From assembly GCA_965200465.1 (NCBI GenBank), contig OZ241358.1, forward strand, positions 2,542,001 to 2,606,000: a stretch of DNA of 64,000 bases. Reading direction: 5' to 3'. Below are positions 52,796 to 61,343 of this stretch, one piece after another. Every line of letters starts with the position of its first letter. Within the stretch, counting starts at the first letter, position 1. The DNA is from Azophilus sp965200465. GTDB taxonomy: Bacteria; Pseudomonadota; Gammaproteobacteria; Pseudomonadales; Azotimanducaceae. Below the pieces are notes generated by a model. That model was not told where the DNA came from, did not search any database, and was given only the letters and a program-made list of their open reading frames with translations. A program made the translations under genes and the position numbers.

Positions 52796-53554
52796 ATGCA
52801 AATGCCGGAAGCCGTCACCGCCTGCGCCCTCATCATCGGCAATGAAATCCTGTCCGGGCGCACGCCGGACGCCAATTTGAACCACTTGGCCCTTACCCTC
52901 GGCGGCTGGGGCATTCAGTTGCGGGAGGCGCGGGTGGTGCCGGACGTGGAGGCGGAGATCGTGGCGGCGCTGAACGAATGCCGGCGGCGCTTCAACTACG
53001 TCTTCACCACCGGCGGCATCGGCCCCACCCACGACGACATCACCGCCGAGTGCATCGCCAAGGCGTTCGGCGTTCCCCTTGTCATCAGCCCGGAGATCGC
53101 GGAGCGCATCCGCCGCCGGCCGGTGCCGCCGGAAGTGATGGAAGCCCGCATGCTCATGGCGCGCATCCCCGAAGGGGCGGAGTTGGTGGACAACGGCACC
53201 GGCGGCCCGCAAGGCTTCAAGATGGACAACGTGATCGTCATGGCCGGCATTCCGGCGGTCATGCGGGCGATGCTCGCCACCTTGGAGGGCAAGCTGGACG
53301 CCGGGCCGATCATCCACTCCCGCTCCGTCACCGCCTACTTGGGCGAAAGCCAGATCGCCAAGAAGCTTGGCGCGGTGCAGGAGCGCTACCCAGACATCGA
53401 CCTCGGCAGCTACCCGTTCTTCCGGGATGATCGCTACGGCACCAGCTTGGTGATGCGCGGCGCGGATGTCGGTCGGTTGGAGCAGATGCTTGAGGAAGTC
53501 TGCCAAGTGATCGTTGACGCGGGGGAGGCGCCCCATCGATGCGAGAATCGCTAG
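52796..53554 (+). CDS. CinA N-terminal-type molybdopterin-binding-domain protein
   Basis: 252 residues, only the MoaB/Mog-like part of CinA: TACALIIGNEILSGRTPDAN, then TTGGIGPTHDD and the region IPEGAELVDNGTGGPQGFK. The C-terminal amidase domain of full CinA is absent, as in many proteobacterial stand-alone versions. The role is uncertain (pterin or nucleotide binding; nicotinamide mononucleotide deamidation needs the other domain). The start is an ATG at 52796; upstream codons are not conserved. An SDR gene follows on the same strand. Confidence 0.85.
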   Translation: MQMPEAVTACALIIGNEILSGRTPDANLNHLALTLGGWGIQLREARVVPDVEAEIVAALNECRRRFNYVFTTGGIGPTHDDITAECIAKAFGVPLVISPEIAERIRRRPVPPEVMEARMLMARIPEGAELVDNGTGGPQGFKMDNVIVMAGIPAVMRAMLATLEGKLDAGPIIHSRSVTAYLGESQIAKKLGAVQERYPDIDLGSYPFFRDDRYGTSLVMRGADVGRLEQMLEEVCQVIVDAGEAPHRCENR

Positions 53555-53634
53555 AGGGCATGGCGGAAATTTCCAGAACCGCGCCGGAACCAAAGGTTGC
53601 CGGCTGGCGGGCTTGCATTTAAGGAGTCGCCGCG

Positions 53635-54354
53635 ATGCAGGTGGCGGGCAGGAAGGCATTGGTGTTTGGCGGCACCTCGGGCATCGGCTTGGCGGCGGCG
53701 CGGCGTTTGGCGGCGGCCGGCGCCCGGGTTGTGGCCTTAAGCCGCAGCCCGGACAAGGGCGCCGGCGAATTGCCGGAGTCCGTGCAGTTGGCAAGGGCGG
53801 ACGTGCTGGACCGAGACGGCTTGGCGGCGCTGTTCGCCCGCCATGCGCCCTTCGACGTTCTGGTGAACGCCGCCACCGGCGGGGAGCGGGCGCTGGGGCC
53901 GTTTCTGGAGATGGACCTGGACGGTTTCCAAGGCTCCTTCCGCAAGCTCTGGGGCTACGCCAACAGCGTACGCCTAGGCGCCGCCCACATGAGCGACGAC
54001 GGCGCCATCGTGCTGGTGAGCGGCTATCCCGCCCGCCGCCCAACCCCGGGCAGCATAGCGCTTTCCACCGTGGGCAACGCGGTGGAGGGCTTCGTGCGCG
54101 CCGTCGCCGCGGAACTGGCGCCGCGGCGCATCAACGCGGTGTGCCCCGGCTTGATCGACACGCCCATGTTCCCCATGCAGGATGCCGAGGCGAGGGCGGA
54201 GCGCTTCGCCAAGGCCACGGCTAAGCATCTGATCCCCCGAATAGGGCGGGCGGACGAAGTGGCGGACGGCATTTTGTTCGTCATCAACAACGATTTCGTC
54301 ACCGGCACCACCTTGGACGTCGATGGCGGCGCCTTGCTGGCCTCCCCGTGGTAG
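53635..54354 (+). CDS. Short-chain dehydrogenase/reductase without catalytic Tyr-Lys
   Basis: 239 residues with the nucleotide motif GGTSGIGLAAARRLAAAG and the C-terminal VTGTTLDVDGGALL. At the active site the usual YxxxK is missing: after LVSGYPARRPTPGS the sequence is IALSTVGNAVEGF, with L and G in place of Tyr and Lys. It may be a non-classical SDR, bind a nucleotide without normal catalysis, or be inactive. It lies in a plus-strand run between the CinA-like and desaturase genes. Confidence 0.85.
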   Translation: MQVAGRKALVFGGTSGIGLAAARRLAAAGARVVALSRSPDKGAGELPESVQLARADVLDRDGLAALFARHAPFDVLVNAATGGERALGPFLEMDLDGFQGSFRKLWGYANSVRLGAAHMSDDGAIVLVSGYPARRPTPGSIALSTVGNAVEGFVRAVAAELAPRRINAVCPGLIDTPMFPMQDAEARAERFAKATAKHLIPRIGRADEVADGILFVINNDFVTGTTLDVDGGALLASPW

Positions 54355-54363
54355 GATTCGCCC

Positions 54364-55269
54364 ATGAGGAATTCATCTGCTTCCCGGACGCTTGCGGGCG
54401 GCCTCACCGCTGAGGAGATGCGTCCGTTCCTGGCCCGCTCGAATTGGCGGGCGGCTTGGGTGACTGCGTTCAACCTCGGCGTGGTCGCCGCCGCCTTCGC
54501 CCTGCCGGCCCTTTGGCTCAACCCCCTCACCTTGGCGTTGGCCGTGCTGCTGCTCGGCGGCCGTCAGCTTGGCCTTGCGGTGCTCTACCATGACTGCGCC
54601 CACCGCGTCTTTTTCAGGGCTGCGCCCATGAACGACTGGCTGGGCACTTGGCTGTTCGGCGGCTTGCTGAACACCTCCTTGGCCCTCTACCGCGCCTACC
54701 ACCTGGAGCACCACCGTCATGCCGGCACGCAGCAGGATCCTGATTTGGCGATGGCCAGCGCCTATCCGGCGTCCCCGGCCAGCATGCGCCGCAAGCTCAA
54801 GCGGGACTTAACCGGCCAAACCGGGCTGAAGGACTTGCGGCGGCAGGCGGCGTCTTTCCGCTTGGGCCGCAATGCACCCTTTTTGACCTCCCACGCGGCC
54901 ATGCTCGGCCTGCTTGCGGCGGCCGGCGTTGCTTGGGGATACCTGCTTTGGTGGGTGGCCTATCTTTTCGTCTATCAGGCCGTCATCCGAATTCGCTTCA
55001 TGAGCGAACACGGCGTCGCCAAGGACCGGCTGAGCCCGGACGCCCGGGAAAACACCTGCACCACCTTGGCGTCTTGGTGGGAGCGTCTGTTCATCGGCCC
55101 GAACTTCGTCAACTACCACTTGGAGCACCACCTGCAGGCCGGGGTTCCCTGCTATCGGCTGCGGGGATTTCACAATCTTCTGCAGGCAAGGGGCTTTTTT
55201 GACGAGGCGGCGCCCGCAGGCTGCTTCTCCGACGGCTACTTGGACGTGCTGCGCAAAGCCACGGCCTGA
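54364..55269 (+). CDS. Membrane fatty-acid desaturase
   Basis: 301 residues with the three histidine boxes HDCAH (near 76), HLEHHRH (near 118) and HLEHH (near 256) that hold the di-iron centre. Transmembrane segments are in FNLGVVAAAFALPALWLNPL, LALAVLLLGG and the region LGLLAAAGVAWGYLLWWVAYL. It introduces double bonds in membrane acyl chains. It is only 9 bp from the SDR gene before it and followed closely by an enoyl-CoA hydratase gene. Confidence 0.9.
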   Translation: MRNSSASRTLAGGLTAEEMRPFLARSNWRAAWVTAFNLGVVAAAFALPALWLNPLTLALAVLLLGGRQLGLAVLYHDCAHRVFFRAAPMNDWLGTWLFGGLLNTSLALYRAYHLEHHRHAGTQQDPDLAMASAYPASPASMRRKLKRDLTGQTGLKDLRRQAASFRLGRNAPFLTSHAAMLGLLAAAGVAWGYLLWWVAYLFVYQAVIRIRFMSEHGVAKDRLSPDARENTCTTLASWWERLFIGPNFVNYHLEHHLQAGVPCYRLRGFHNLLQARGFFDEAAPAGCFSDGYLDVLRKATA

Positions 55270-55289
55270 ACGAAGTGCGGCTTGCAAAT

Positions 55290-56156
55290 ATGGCCGAAAC
55301 CAGTGTTTTCGAGCAGATTCGCTATGAGCAGCCGGCCCCGGCGGTGGCCCGCATCATGCTGGCGCGGGCGGACGTCCGCAACGCCCAAGACAAGCAGATG
55401 CTCTACGAGATCGACCGCGCCCTGAACGTGGCAATGCATGACGACGACGTCAAAGTGGTCGTCATCGGCGCCGACGGGCCGCATTTCTCCTCCGGGCACC
55501 ACCTTAAGGACCGCAGCCAAGTTGGGGATTTCGGCCCGCCGATCATGGGGGTGGGGGGCTATCGCCGTCCCGGCCAGGAAGGCCACATGGCTATGGAGCA
55601 GGAGGTCTTCATCGGCTTCTGCTGGCGCTGGCGCAACATGCCGAAGCCCACCATCGCCCAAGTGCAGGGCAAGGCCATCGCCGGCGGCCTCATGCTGGTT
55701 TGGCCCTTCGACCTGATCGTCGCCTCCGAGGACGCCCAGTTCTCCGACCCGGTGATCGCTTTTGGCGTCAACGGCCATGAGTACTTCGTGCATGCTTGGG
55801 AGCTGGGCCACCGCAAGGCCAAGGAGATGCTCTTCACTGGAGACGCCATCAGCGCCCAGGAGGGCAAGGAGCTGGGCATGGTCAACCATGTGGTGCCCCG
55901 GGACCAACTCGATGCCTTCACCTTGGAACTGGCCAAGAAGATCGCCAAGCAGCCGCCCTTCGGCCTAAAGCTGGCGAAACTTGCGGTCAATCAGTCCTTG
56001 GACGCCCAAGGCATGCACAACGCCATTCACTCGGCCTTTGGCCTGCATCACCTCGGCCACGCCAACGCCCGCATTCTTTACGAACTGGGGGTGGACCCGA
56101 GTGGCGCTTCCAAGATCAAGAAGGAAGCCCGAGAGCAAGCTGCTTCTCCGCGTTAG
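55290..56156 (+). CDS. Enoyl-CoA hydratase/isomerase-family protein
   Basis: 288 residues of the crotonase fold. The oxyanion-hole region is in ADGPHFSSGHHLKD, and the CoA-pocket region in GKAIAGGLMLVWPFDLIVAS, followed by SDPVIAFGVNGHEYFVHAWELGHRKAKEM. It acts on acyl-CoA double bonds. The ATG at 55290 is favoured over a GTG at 55275. It follows the desaturase gene by 20 bp and precedes the ElyC-like gene, so all may be one transcript. Confidence 0.88.
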   Translation: MAETSVFEQIRYEQPAPAVARIMLARADVRNAQDKQMLYEIDRALNVAMHDDDVKVVVIGADGPHFSSGHHLKDRSQVGDFGPPIMGVGGYRRPGQEGHMAMEQEVFIGFCWRWRNMPKPTIAQVQGKAIAGGLMLVWPFDLIVASEDAQFSDPVIAFGVNGHEYFVHAWELGHRKAKEMLFTGDAISAQEGKELGMVNHVVPRDQLDAFTLELAKKIAKQPPFGLKLAKLAVNQSLDAQGMHNAIHSAFGLHHLGHANARILYELGVDPSGASKIKKEAREQAASPR

Positions 56157-56165
56157 CTGGCCCAC

Positions 56166-56960
56166 ATGCCGCTGCTGCTCGACAAAATACTGAGCCTGTT
56201 TCTTCTCCCCCTCGGCATTGCCATCCTCTTTGCGTTGGCGGCGTTGGCGGCGTTGACGTTGCGGCGGCGGGGCTGGGGAATTGGGCTGTTGGGGTTCGCG
56301 CTGGCGTGGCTGTGGATTTGGTCAACGCCCTTGGCCGCACATGCAATTGCCAGTCTGCTCAAGGCGCCGTATCCGCCGCAGCACATTGAGGAACTGCCCG
56401 CAGCGGATGCCATCGTGTTGTTGGGCGGCGGCGTCAAGCCGATTTCAGGAGGCATGATCTATCCAGACATGAACGCCGCCGCCGACCGTGTTTGGCACGC
56501 CGCTAGGCTCTACAAGGCCGGCAAGGCACCGCTCATCATTGTTTCCGCCGGCAACATTTGGAGGGAGAGCAAAAAAGGCGAGCGCAAAAGGCAGTCCCCG
56601 GCGGCGGCCACGCGCCTCCTGCTCAAAGAATTCGGCGTGCCTGACGCCTCCGTCATCGAAGAGGAAAAAAGCCGGTCCACACGGCAAAACGCCCTGCTCA
56701 CCTCCGCAATGGCCGACAAATTGGGAATAGAGAAGGTGCTGCTGGTGACTTCCTATTGGCACATGGACCGCGCCCTTGCGGCTTTTGAGAACGCTGGGCT
56801 GGAGATTGTTCCGGCGGCCGCCGATCACTCGATGTGGGGCGAGGAGCCGCAGCCGACGATCCTCTGGGCATTGCCCAACGCGATTTCGCTGAGGAACAGC
56901 AGCATCAACTTTCGGGAGTTCCTGGGCCATTTGGCTTACCGTTTGCGGGGTTGGGCCTGA
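56166..56960 (+). CDS. YdcF/ElyC-like DUF218 membrane protein
   Basis: 264 residues. Two transmembrane helices at the N-terminus (LLLPLGIAILFALAALAALT and IGLLGFALAWLWIW) precede the DUF218 domain (DAIVLLGGGVKPISGGMIYP, NALLTSAMADKLGIEKVLLV, SYWHMDRALAAFENAG). ElyC-type proteins take part in envelope polysaccharide or peptidoglycan precursor handling. Its 3' end overlaps the convergent luciferase-like gene by 25 bp. Confidence 0.85.
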   Translation: MPLLLDKILSLFLLPLGIAILFALAALAALTLRRRGWGIGLLGFALAWLWIWSTPLAAHAIASLLKAPYPPQHIEELPAADAIVLLGGGVKPISGGMIYPDMNAAADRVWHAARLYKAGKAPLIIVSAGNIWRESKKGERKRQSPAAATRLLLKEFGVPDASVIEEEKSRSTRQNALLTSAMADKLGIEKVLLVTSYWHMDRALAAFENAGLEIVPAAADHSMWGEEPQPTILWALPNAISLRNSSINFREFLGHLAYRLRGWA

Positions 56961-57973
56961 GTGGTTTCCCGGGCTGCGACGGTGCGCAGTTGCGCTCCGA
57001 TTTCGGCGGCGATTCGATAGGAGCGCAGGCGGGCGCCGTGGTCGTAGATGTGGGACGATAGGATCACTTCGTCGGCTTGCGTGCGTTCGATGAAGCGTTC
57101 AAGCGCGTCGCGCACCCTGTCCGGAGCGCCAACGGCGGAGCAGGCGCTGATCCGCTCCAGCAGATGCCGTTCGGCGAGGCTTAGGCGCGCCTCAAAATCG
57201 GCCGCCGGCGGCGGCAGTGGGCCGGGGTTGCCGGTGCGCAGATTCAGAAACGATTGCTGTGAGGACGTGCGCAGCAGCCGCGCTTCTTCGTCCGTATCGG
57301 CGGCGAACAGGTTGCAGGCCGCCATCACATAGGGTTCGGCTAGCTGCGACGACGGGGTGAAGTGCTCGCGGTAGATCTTAAGCGCCTTGTCAAGGTCGGC
57401 GGGCGCAAAGTGGGACGCGAATGCGTAGGGCAGCCCCAAGAGCGCCGCCAACTGCGCCCCGTAGAGGCTTGAACCCAAGATCCACAGCGGCACCTTCAAC
57501 CCGGCACCCGGCACCGCCTGCACAGGGCGGTTCGGCTTCGGTTCCGCAAAGTAGTCCCGCAGCTCGATGACGTCTTGGGGAAAATGGTCGATGTTTCCGG
57601 CTAGGGTTCGCCGCAGCGCTTGGGCGGTCAATTGATCGGTGCCGGGGGCGCGGCCGATGCCAAGGTCGATGCGCCCCGGGAAAAGCGACTCCAAGGTGCC
57701 GAATTGCTCTGCGATCACCAAGGGCGCATGGTTCGGCAGCATCACCCCGCCGGCCCCCACCCGAATGCTGGAGGTGCCTCCGGCGATGTGGCCGATCACC
57801 ACCGCCGTCGCGGCGCTGGCGATGCCGCGCATATTGTGGTGCTCCGCCACCCAATAGCGCTCATAACCCCAAGCTTCAGTGCGCTGCGCCAAGTCCAGGG
57901 AGTTGCGGAGCGCCCAGCGGGCGTCCCCGCCCTCGACAATGGGCGCTAGGTCTAGAACGGCAAGTCGGGTCAT
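56936..57973 (-). CDS. Luciferase-like (LLM) flavin-dependent oxidoreductase
   Basis: 345 residues of the bacterial luciferase superfamily: TRLAVLDLAPIVEGG, RYWVAEHHNMRGIASAATAV, and RIDLGIGRAPGTDQLTAQAL in the group usually named YhbW/LuxA-like. It probably uses reduced FMN to oxidise a small organic compound. Start ATG at 57973. Orientation is convergent with the ElyC-like gene. Confidence 0.9.
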   Translation of the reverse strand: MTRLAVLDLAPIVEGGDARWALRNSLDLAQRTEAWGYERYWVAEHHNMRGIASAATAVVIGHIAGGTSSIRVGAGGVMLPNHAPLVIAEQFGTLESLFPGRIDLGIGRAPGTDQLTAQALRRTLAGNIDHFPQDVIELRDYFAEPKPNRPVQAVPGAGLKVPLWILGSSLYGAQLAALLGLPYAFASHFAPADLDKALKIYREHFTPSSQLAEPYVMAACNLFAADTDEEARLLRTSSQQSFLNLRTGNPGPLPPPAADFEARLSLAERHLLERISACSAVGAPDRVRDALERFIERTQADEVILSSHIYDHGARLRSYRIAAEIGAQLRTVAARETTQAQPRKR

Positions 57974-58160
57974 GGGTGACAGTATGGCAGCCTGCTAGAG
58001 CTAAGTGGAAGTGTGAGAATGCGGGCTCACTTCTGTGATTCCAATTGGCTTGGGAGGCGACCCTAGGGCGGTTGTCAATCGAGCCATCTCGGAGTTGCTG
58101 CTCGTTTTGCGAACCTAGCGCTACAATTGCGCCTGCAAGCCGTTGAGTGACTCCCACGCC

Positions 58161-58841
58161 ATGGACCCGCTGCAATCCGACGCCCCCCTCATCGTTTACG
58201 TGGACTACAAGAGTCCCTACGCCTTTCTCGCCTTGGCGCCCACCTATCAGTTGGAGGACGACTTCGGCGTCCGCATCGATTGGCGGCATCTGACGTTGGA
58301 CATCGGCAGCTATTTGGGCACCGCCAAGGCCGACGAGAAGGGCAAGGTGCTGGAGAGCAACCGCAGCGAGGAGCAGTGGGCTTGGGTGCGCTACGCCTAT
58401 CGGGACGCCAAGCGCACGGCGCGACAGCGGGGGTTGGCGCTGAAGGGCACCATGAAGATATGGGACTCCTCCTTAGCGGCCATCGGCATGCAGTGGGCCA
58501 AGGAAGTCGGCGGGAACTGTCTTAGACGCTATTCCTTCGCCGTCTATGAACGCTTTTGGCGCAGGGAGCTGGACATAGAGGACCCGGCGGTCATTGCGGC
58601 GCTGCTTGGGGAGGCCGGCGCTCCGACCGCCGGATTCCGAGGATATCTGACGGGGGCCGGCCGCTTTCAGCATGACGAGCTGCAAGCCAAGCTGCTGCCC
58701 GCCGGATTGTTTGGCGTACCCACCTACGTCATTGAGGAGCAGGTGTTTTTCGGTCGGGAGCACCTGCCGATGGTGCGCTGGTTGCTCGGTGGGCGCCAAG
58801 GCCCGGCGCCGGACGTCGCCTACCAACCTTGCCACCCATGA
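58161..58841 (+). CDS. DsbA-fold protein, HCCA-isomerase-like (first of a pair)
   Basis: 226 residues (ATG 58161; a TTG at 58143 gives six more). The N-terminal VYVDYKSPYAFLALAPTYQL and the C-terminal LFGVPTYVIEEQVFFGRE follow the 2-hydroxychromene-2-carboxylate isomerase layout of the DsbA family. There is no CxxC, so it is not a disulfide oxidoreductase. These use glutathione in isomerisation or similar steps. Its stop overlaps the start of a paralogue. Confidence 0.82.
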   Translation: MDPLQSDAPLIVYVDYKSPYAFLALAPTYQLEDDFGVRIDWRHLTLDIGSYLGTAKADEKGKVLESNRSEEQWAWVRYAYRDAKRTARQRGLALKGTMKIWDSSLAAIGMQWAKEVGGNCLRRYSFAVYERFWRRELDIEDPAVIAALLGEAGAPTAGFRGYLTGAGRFQHDELQAKLLPAGLFGVPTYVIEEQVFFGREHLPMVRWLLGGRQGPAPDVAYQPCHP

Positions 58842-59539
58842 ACCAAGCCGTTAGCTGCAAGACGCCTCCCGGCCGCTCTGGGGCCGCCGCTTCGCTGCTT
58901 GCCTACATCGACTTCAAGAGCGCCAACTCCCGCTTGGCCTTGGGGCCGACCCTGGCGCTGGCGGACGAAGTGGGCGCCGCGGTCGATTGGCGTCCCCTGC
59001 ATCTCAAGCCCAGACGCTCCAAGGCCGCTCCCGCCGCCTCCAGAAGCGGACTGCATGTGCGGATGCGGGCCGAGTACCGCCGCCGGGAGCAGGCGCTGTA
59101 CGCCGGCAACCAAGGCATTGAGCTGATCCATCCGCCGACGGAGTTTGACTCCTTCGCCGCCAACGCCGGGCTGTTGTGGATGCGCCGGCAAGGCGCCGCA
59201 GCCGGCCGATGCAGGGCCTACGTCACGCAAGTTTTCACGGAAACGTGGGCGGGCCGCATGGACCCCGCCGATGTGAACGCCGTTGCCGCCGCCATCGCCG
59301 CCGCAGGTGGGGAGGGGGACAAAGGGGAGGGGGGAAAAGGGGAGGGGAAGAAGGCATTGCAAGCCTATCTGGCCGGCGCCGCCCAAGCGGAACTAGACGC
59401 GGTCGCCGCCGAGGCCCGCGCTCTAGGCGCAAACGACACGCCGGCCTTTGTGGTGGGCGGCGAACTCTACATCGGCCGACAGCACCTGCCCGTCATTCGT
59501 TGGTGGCTGACGGGCCAAGTTGGCGAGCCGCCGGTCTAG
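58838..59539 (+). CDS. DsbA-fold protein, HCCA-isomerase-like (second of a pair)
   Basis: 233 residues; the ATG overlaps the preceding stop (ATGA). It has AYIDFKSANSRLALGPTLAL at the start and TPAFVVGGELYIGRQHLPVI near the end, diverged from its neighbour. No CxxC is present. A Gly/Glu/Lys-rich stretch (GGEGDKGEGGKGEGKK), from short G-rich tandem repeats near 59310-59350, interrupts the helical part. The pair may form a heterodimer or work on related substrates. Confidence 0.8.
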   Translation: MNQAVSCKTPPGRSGAAASLLAYIDFKSANSRLALGPTLALADEVGAAVDWRPLHLKPRRSKAAPAASRSGLHVRMRAEYRRREQALYAGNQGIELIHPPTEFDSFAANAGLLWMRRQGAAAGRCRAYVTQVFTETWAGRMDPADVNAVAAAIAAAGGEGDKGEGGKGEGKKALQAYLAGAAQAELDAVAAEARALGANDTPAFVVGGELYIGRQHLPVIRWWLTGQVGEPPV

Positions 59540-59573
59540 CCGCCGGTGCGGCGCCCCACAGCGGGCCGTTCCG

Positions 59574-60479
59574 TCATTGCGGCGTTGTTTGCGTCAGCAG
59601 CGCCACCAGCAGGCGAATCTGCGCGTCGTCCAAGCGCTTGCCGAACGGCGGCATGACGCCGTTGCGCCCACTGGCGATGGAGACTTCAATGGCGTCGGCG
59701 CCGTCGCCGTACAGGGCAACTTGATCGACTAGGCTTGGCGCGCCCAGGATGGGGTTGCCGCGGCCGTCGGGAGCATGGCAGGCGGCGCAGAACTGATCGT
59801 ACTGCGCTTTGCCGGGATGGCCCACCGGCTCGCCTTGCGGCCATTGCCGCACATAGTCCGCCACCTGCTTGACGCCTGCTTCGCCAAGCACCGGCAGCCA
59901 GCCGACCATGACGGCTTGGCGGCCTTGGCGAATGGAGTGTTCGATGTCCGCCGGGCTGCCGCCCCATTGCCACTCGGCGTCCGTTAAGTTGGGAAAGCGC
60001 TGCGCTTGTCCTTGGGCGTCATAGCCGTGGCAGGCGGCGCAGTTGCGGTCGTAGATCCGTTGCGCGGACGCCATGAGCTTGGGGTCCGCCTGCAGGGTCG
60101 CCAAGGACGCTTCGGCGACCAAGCGGCGTGCGCCGCCGAACTGCGCCTCGAATTCCGCCATGCTTTCCTCAAGCCGACCGCCTTGGGACCACTGCAAGGC
60201 GCCGGCGTAGCTGCCGAGGCCGGGGTAGAGCATCAAATAGAGAACGGACACCGCCAGGGAACCGAACAATAGCCAGAACCACCACAGCGGCGGCGGCTCG
60301 GAACCTTCGCGCAGGTTGCCGTCCCAGACCGGTTCGGCGTGGTCGCCGGCAGCCTTTTCCGGCGCATCGGCGGCAAAGTAAACGCTGTAAACCAGCCAGC
60401 CCAGGCCAACCAAGCTGCCAACCGTCAGAACGGCGATCCAGCCAGCCCAAAAGTCCCCCGGCAGGTCAGCGCTGGGCAT
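59574..60479 (-). CDS. ccoP: cbb3-type cytochrome oxidase subunit III (CcoP)
   Basis: 301 residues from an ATG with GGAGG before it. Two N-terminal transmembrane helices (GWIAVLTVGSLVGLGWLVY, WWFWLLFGSLAVSVLYLML) anchor two c-type haem domains with CAACHGYD and CAACHAPDG. It passes electrons from a cytochrome c to CcoO and CcoN. It is the last of ccoNOQP, in the standard order. Confidence 0.95.
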   Translation of the reverse strand: MPSADLPGDFWAGWIAVLTVGSLVGLGWLVYSVYFAADAPEKAAGDHAEPVWDGNLREGSEPPPLWWFWLLFGSLAVSVLYLMLYPGLGSYAGALQWSQGGRLEESMAEFEAQFGGARRLVAEASLATLQADPKLMASAQRIYDRNCAACHGYDAQGQAQRFPNLTDAEWQWGGSPADIEHSIRQGRQAVMVGWLPVLGEAGVKQVADYVRQWPQGEPVGHPGKAQYDQFCAACHAPDGRGNPILGAPSLVDQVALYGDGADAIEVSIASGRNGVMPPFGKRLDDAQIRLLVALLTQTTPQ

Positions 60480-60624
60480 GACCGCCCTCCGTTCGTTCGT
60501 CCTCCAGCGGAATGCGCGCGGCGGCGTCGATGTCCTTGTCCGGGGAGCGCCAGAACACCCAGACGACCAAGGCCGCCATGAACAGCATGACCAGCATGTC
60601 GCCGGCAAACAGGAACAGGGTCAT
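60466..60624 (-). CDS. ccoQ: cbb3-type cytochrome oxidase subunit IV (CcoQ)
   Basis: 52 residues: one transmembrane helix (MLVMLFMAALVVWVFW) followed by a charged tail (RSPDKDIDAAARIPLEDE). It overlaps the ccoP start by 14 bp and the ccoO stop by 4 bp, and has GGAGG before its ATG. It is the short assembly or stability subunit expected between ccoO and ccoP. Confidence 0.9.
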   Translation of the reverse strand: MTLFLFAGDMLVMLFMAALVVWVFWRSPDKDIDAAARIPLEDERTEGGHAQR

Positions 60625-61340
60625 GCCGCGCCCCTCCCAGCGGAATGCGCAGCCCCGTCGCCGGTTGAACGCGCCGTTTGCTCATGCGCCGAGGGTTCGG
60701 TGCGCTGCGCTTGGTTGGCGGTTTCCGGGATCGTTGCCGCGCCCAAGGCTTGCAGGTAGGCGATCAAGGCGTCGATCTCCAGCAAGCCTTCAAGGGCCGC
60801 CGGCGCCGCTTCGATGTCCGCATCGCTGTAGGGATGGCCGAGCGCTCGCAACGCCCGCATGCGCCGCCGGATGTCCGGGCCGCTGTCGGCCGGCCGCTCC
60901 GCCAGCCAAGGATAGGCCGGCATGATCGAGTTCGGCACCAAGCTGCGCGGCTCGAGCAAATGCAGGCGATGCCATTCATCGGAGTAGCGGCCGCCGATGC
61001 GGTGCAGATCCGGGCCGGTCCGCTTCGACCCCCACAGGAAGGGCCGGTCGTAGGCGGACTCCCCGGCGCGGGAATAGGGGCCGTAGCGCTTGATTTCGGC
61101 CAGCAGGGGCCGCACCTGCTGCGAATGGCAGGTGCTGCACCCCTCGCGGATGTAGATGTCCCTGCCGACCAGCGCCAATGGGCCGTAGGGCACCGTCCGG
61201 GCGGTCGGTGCGACCAGCGATTCCTGGAAGACGCTGGGCAGCACCTGCACCAGCCCGCCGATGGCGGAAACGACTAGGATGCCGAAGATCAAAAGCCCTG
61301 CGTTGGCTTCCAGCCGCTTGTGCAGGCCGACTCCGTCCAT
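60621..61340 (-). CDS. ccoO: cbb3-type cytochrome oxidase subunit II (CcoO)
   Basis: 239 residues: an N-terminal transmembrane anchor (NAGLLIFGILVVSAIGGLVQ) and a monohaem c domain with EGCSTCHSQQVRPLL, with axial methionine likely in LVPNSIMPAYPW. It sits next to CcoN in the standard order. The tail after residue 210 is Ala/Thr/Gln-rich and not conserved. Confidence 0.95.
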   Translation of the reverse strand: MDGVGLHKRLEANAGLLIFGILVVSAIGGLVQVLPSVFQESLVAPTARTVPYGPLALVGRDIYIREGCSTCHSQQVRPLLAEIKRYGPYSRAGESAYDRPFLWGSKRTGPDLHRIGGRYSDEWHRLHLLEPRSLVPNSIMPAYPWLAERPADSGPDIRRRMRALRALGHPYSDADIEAAPAALEGLLEIDALIAYLQALGAATIPETANQAQRTEPSAHEQTARSTGDGAAHSAGRGAA

Positions 61341-61343
61341 TCC

